Assembly: GCA_963924555.1 (NCBI GenBank)
Contig: OZ004582.1
Location: 6,820,001 to 6,884,000 of the forward strand
DNA from: Crambe crambe
Taxonomy: Eukaryota > Porifera > Demospongiae > Poecilosclerida > Crambeidae
DNA: 64,000 nucleotides
Reading direction: 5' to 3'
The first letter of the stretch is position 1; the number at the start of each line of letters is the position of its first letter. Under the pieces are notes generated by a model, which searched no databases, had not been told where the DNA came from, and was given only the letters and a program-made list of their open reading frames with translations. Below are positions 60,036-64,000 of this stretch, piece after piece. Both the position numbers and the translations under genes were made by a program.

Positions 60036-61751
60036 ACGCATGCATGCAGCTGCAGGTATATATTATTCAGTGCATGCAGTAACTGTAGTGTAGATTCTTA
60101 GACGTAGAGTGTGCATCATCACTGACAATATTGTATAATAGAAAAATATAATCAAAAGTATCATAAACTGGTCCAATGATTACTTTCAATACATGCAAAT
60201 GTATATACGTATATATACACAAGTTATTCCCACTATTCCCAAAAACCAACTTCCAGCCCCAAGATCACTATAGTGATTATGAGTTAGCTAGAACATCAAG
60301 CCACTTTTTATAGTTACAATATCTATAGCTAAGTACATTGCTATTCTTCAGCAACTTTACATGTAACCCTTAATTGTGTTTGTGCTAACGTTAGCTAGTC
60401 TATGGATTATTTTTTTTGCTCTATTGCTACGTATGTACTAGCTAGCTATGGTTATTGCTATAACTATACACATGAAAGTGGGTAATCTTCAGCATGTCTT
60501 AATAATAACTATTGTGCAAATGAAACTGATGGAGAATAGATTTATTCCAAACGCAAAGATTAATCAAAACATCATAAATGTTTTCCCACAACAGTGAAAC
60601 TCAGAGCAACCAGCAATTTTTCTTAGAACATGCGTGTGTACGTCATAATGACCCAGCGCCTAAGCGCAGTATATATAATATTGGTCACACGCAGGTTTCC
60701 TTCAATGTGGTCATACAATACTCTACTCCCTCAAGACAATAAAACATTCTTTACAAAGAAAATGCATTGCAAAATACCCTGAAATTTGGTTCAAGGGTGC
60801 ACTATCTTGACTGCACTTATCTATGAATTGTCATAAAAGAATGAGTGCAAAACATTTCTTCTAAATAAATTTGATGGCCCCAAAATTTAGCTGGACTAGA
60901 CTGCAGCATCATATAATATCAAACCTTACACTGCTGCAGTCAAATTTAAGTACATAATGAGCTCCATAATTATGGCTTGGTTTGATATGATGCTGCAGAC
61001 ATATAATCCAGTTAGATTTTGGGGCCACATGGCTTACTTTGATATGATGCTGCAGTCATAGTCCAGCTAAATTTTGGAGCAATCCCTAGCTACTTAACAT
61101 TTTTATTTAGAATGAAATTTTTTTGCACTCGCATGTTCTAGTGATTGTTGAAGTCCAATCAAGTTTGTGAGCGCAAAGTCACATGACTATCTTACAGACA
61201 GTTACATGTCTACAACCAGAAGAAAATAACCATATATCAGCAGAGAAACAGGGGGAGGGTCTCTAGCCCCACCCTTTTATATATATATATATATATATAC
61301 ACTTTGAAAAATAGGAGATATCCTAGCCTGAAACCTGTAGGAAACTTGGTAAAGAAATTCATAGAACACACAAGGGCACGGCATGTTTCTGTGTTTCCTA
61401 TTCAAAATCTTATGAAATATGCCATGCCCTTGTGTATCTTATTAAAAAAAACTGCATTTCCTTCAAGTTTCTCTTGGAAACGCAAAGGAAGTCTCTAATT
61501 TTTCATAATGATAGATGTGTCTGCCCCTGAACCCCAAAGCCAATTACGTATAAAGGCCTGGCTAATGAGAGTATCATGTATTTTAATAGCAGGTGGCCTT
61601 TGTACATAGTGAGGGGTAAATACCTCGTATGTCTTGGTTTCATGATTCATTAAAAATTAATTTATAAAATTAATGGTATATGTACTAGATATTTAAAAGA
61701 CTAAAAAAAAAGGTCAATATGATTGCATGAAGATGAAACATTCGTCATCTC
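60036..61751. other. Intergenic with repeats
   Basis: Contains a diverged long-hairpin MITE at about 60840-61140, a (TA)n run at about 61281-61300, and an inverted repeat at about 61366-61437 (CACAAGGGCACGGCATG and complement). No gene recognised. Confidence 0.55.
60840..61140. mobile_element. Long-hairpin MITE, diverged copy 3
   Basis: Ends GAGTGCAAAACATTTCTTCT and complement, related to the copies at 9278-9539 and 9943-10210. The interior contains GATGCTGCAG repeats. Confidence 0.75.
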
Positions 61752-62944
61752 TTATATAGCAGTGGTGGCTGTTGAATGTCCCGGTGGTTGATAACCAGAT
61801 GTGCCTCGATCTACTCTTTGACCGCCCCTGCCCCCATAACGAGAACCACCATAGCGACTTCCCACTTTTGAACTGTGAAATTTTTTGGCTGTATAAAAAT
61901 TGATCAAAATGATCATAAGCATACATAGCTAATGATTATAATACTGATTGTTGGAGCATAGCTTAAGAGTGTAGCATAGGTGTAGGAAGGGGGGCTAGAG
62001 GGGTTGAAGCCCCCCTCAATATTTCCAAGGTGGGGTAGAGCCCCCCCCCCCCCCACCCCACCCAATAATTATTATAAGCCTGATTACATGCCATATACAG
62101 TAAGGGCCCTCAAACCCTTTGCACAATTTCTACTTCCTATACAGCCAGCCAAACTAGTCGGCCATATACTGTACAGCCAGCCAAACTAGTCGGCAATATA
62201 CTGTCAAACTAGTCAGCCAAATACTGTACTAGTCAACCCTATGTAACCTTCATACACTTTTGTGTAGCTTATAGTTCCTAAGACAGCTAGACAATTAGTT
62301 ATAGACTCACTATTTGTATACGTATTCCTGAGACAGCATTCCTCATAAGTTCCAAGAAGGAAGACGAACGAGCAGGAGAGCACAACTAATAAAACCGTGG
62401 ACACAACGATGCCAATCAATGCATCATTATTAGGAGCCTGTTCAGAACGTGTAATCTAAAAATAAATAAATAAAAACCGAAAAACCTCCAATAAAGACAC
62501 TCAAGATATATGGACACAAGCCTTCAGTGTATTATATAGTGGACTCTCTCTAATCTGGTCACCTTGTGAGGCCAGCAAAAGTGTCCTGATTAAAGGGGTG
62601 GCCTCATTTCAGGGGTGAATTTATGAAGTATATTATACATTGGCCTCATTTCAGGGGTCCAGATTAGAGAGAGCACTATACATTCTAAAAGTGTTTGGTA
62701 CTGGCTGACTGGGTGTAACCTTTTTTTTTTTTATGTGCATATTAGGGGAAATGGCATTATGGATACATTGTAACCAAGTTATAGGAAAGTGGATTCCAAG
62801 AATGTGTATAATAGCTAGCTACCTTGAGCTATCAACCCTACATCACTTTTAGAGATGATGTGGTGAGAGAGTCAATCATGGCTGTAATTTATCATGATTC
62901 ACTACCCACCAAATCAATAGAGGAAGGGGAGAGAAGGAGGGAGG

Positions 62945-63014
<70 letters not shown>

Positions 63015-63667
63015 CAATTAACTAAGGTAATATAATCATACAAGACATTACAGCAACGTTGAGAGTTTTATAGCAACATTGATAATAATGTGGATTAAAT
63101 TTCACTTCATGAATGGATAATAACTTACATTTCTAAGCAATGCATTCACATCTTCAATAGTAAGCATTGATTGAGCATTTGATCCTATTATATTGAAGTA
63201 TAATTATTATTATACATGTAAACCTTTAGCAGGCAACAAGTTAGTATTAATTGTGATAGTACTTGAGAAAAGGGGACGTATGGAGCAAAAATTCGAAACG
63301 GAGTTATTGGTATCATTCTAAAGCTCTTAATCTGGAGATTTATATGGTTTTTAAATCGAATTTATACACCATTTTTTGTTCCCGAGTTGTACTTAATTGA
63401 ATTTTACATCTCATGTACATTTTATATGTGCTTGTAAACTTTATAAGCATTAAAATTTTAACAGCTTTTAATGTTTTGCACATAAGACCCCTTTTATCAC
63501 AATTACTGCCATAATCATCTTGGATATGTAGACAGAGAAGGCAGTTTAGCAGTTTGTATGGTTAGTATCTTGAACTTGGTCTGATCACGATTACCTGATA
63601 TTCGTAGTTGAGTCAGCACTATCAGCATCAGAATGGCCAACACCGAAATACCAACCAGTGTCTTCAT
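61752..63667 (-). CDS. Small type I membrane protein (4 exons)
   Basis: Exon chain 63595-63667, 63129-63184, 62322-62455 and 61752-61872: 127 residues with all phases matching. It starts with a signal peptide (MKTLVGISVLAILMLIVLTQ), then a short extracellular part with an N-glycosylation site (NITRSE), a membrane segment (ALIGIVVSTVLLVVLSCSFV), a Cys pair (TYEECC), and a Gly/Arg/Tyr-rich tail (SRYGGSRYGGRGG) ending SGYQPPGHSTATTAI. The third exon has two donors: GTATAC at 62321, which leads to the Gly/Arg/Tyr tail, and a stronger GTGAGT at 62310, which shifts frame and gives a different short tail. The family is unrecognised; the layout recalls small adaptor-like membrane proteins. No partner is evident. 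Confidence 0.6.
62540..62685. mobile_element. MITE, 'TGAAATGAGG' family, copy 2
   Basis: GTGGACTCTCTCTAATCTGG at the left and CAGATTAGAGAGAGCACTAT at the right, with internal CCTCATTTCAGGGGT twice. Same family as 52597-52772, in the opposite orientation. Lies in an intron of the small membrane protein gene. Confidence 0.78.
62941..63012. repeat. (GA)n microsatellite
   Basis: About 70 bp of GA repeats with a few interruptions, preceded by GGGAGGGAGG. Confidence 0.95.
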
Positions 63668-63850
63668 TCTCAATCACTGGTCCTGTCATATGGTAATCAT
63701 TAGATCAAATTAGAGGGCCAGATATCAAGGAAAAGGTATCCATTGTAGGTTGGTTGTCAGAAGGTTTCGGGATATGGCAATCATTAGCATAACAATTAGA
63801 GGACCAGATCAAGGAGAAAGTACTGTCCATTGCAGGTTGGTTATCAGAAA

Positions 63851-63882
<32 letters not shown>

Positions 63883-64000
63883 GGGATAGGTGGCTACGTA
63901 TTATAGTCTCACCAGCACAGACCTGATTCTTTCCATTTTCTTGGGGGGAAAGAATTGGGTCTGACTAGTGGCAATACATGTGATTTGCACAACTGCATGA
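63668..64000. other. Upstream flank, poly-G run
   Basis: A T run followed by about 24 G at 63862-63885, and a direct repeat (about 63701-63760 and 63770-63845, sharing GGTTGGTTGTCAGAA-like words). No gene seen before the window ends. Confidence 0.6.

Noticed and set aside
63061..64000. Poly-G and poly-C runs as functional G-quadruplex sites
   Set aside because: Homopolymers of this length are also common sequencing or assembly artefacts, so I list them only as repeats.

Overview
The window is animal nuclear DNA, most likely from a demosponge with a compact, AT-rich genome (Amphimedon-like). The genes are spliced, have short GT-AG introns (54 to a few hundred bases), belong to metazoan families, and sit among many small inverted-repeat DNA transposons. 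The species call is an inference. I saw no prokaryotic signal, no CRISPR array and no tRNA or rRNA gene.

Layout: (1) 0.3-1.5 kb (-), a family-92 glycosyltransferase. (2) 2-13 kb, a gene-poor repeat field: a 289-bp higher-order tandem repeat, several DNA transposons with readable target-site duplications, an ABCC-transporter fragment and a retroelement integrase-like fragment. (3) 14.3-26.8 kb (-), a 13-exon HELZ2-like gene (UPF1-type helicase, RNB ribonuclease, second UPF1-type helicase; 2305 codons without a break in my reconstruction). (4) 26.8-32.6 kb, transposons, including an 8-bp-TSD element that carries a broken Myb/SANT-like gene split by a second, nested element. (5) 32.6-40.6 kb (-), a paralog of the HELZ2-like gene that lacks the first helicase and has its own short first exon (1660 codons in 10 exons). 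(6) 42.2-45.5 kb (-), a predicted small one-pass membrane protein, head to head over a 110-bp NRF-1-type promoter with (7) 45.6-48.1 kb (+), a kinase / coiled-coil / kelch protein. (8) 48.6-54.6 kb (+), a 16-exon secreted phospholipase-B-type GDSL lipase. (9) 55.25-58.5 kb, a decayed duplicate of the kelch 3' end plus the lipase 5' half. (10) 58.7-60.0 kb (+), an intronless cathepsin C with a TATA box. (11) 61.75-63.67 kb (-), a small type I membrane protein.

The genes do not form one pathway. The most notable structure is the HELZ2-like pair. Its 3' half (second helicase, introns and downstream DNA) is nearly identical between copies, while the RNB half is strongly diverged, which points to gene conversion or layered duplication. 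Because the two copies are alignable, one serves as the empty site for insertions in the other, so several transposon insertions can be proven from this window alone.

Exon borders come from GT/AG signals, reading-frame phase and comparison between paralogs, all read by eye. Positions may be off by a base in places.
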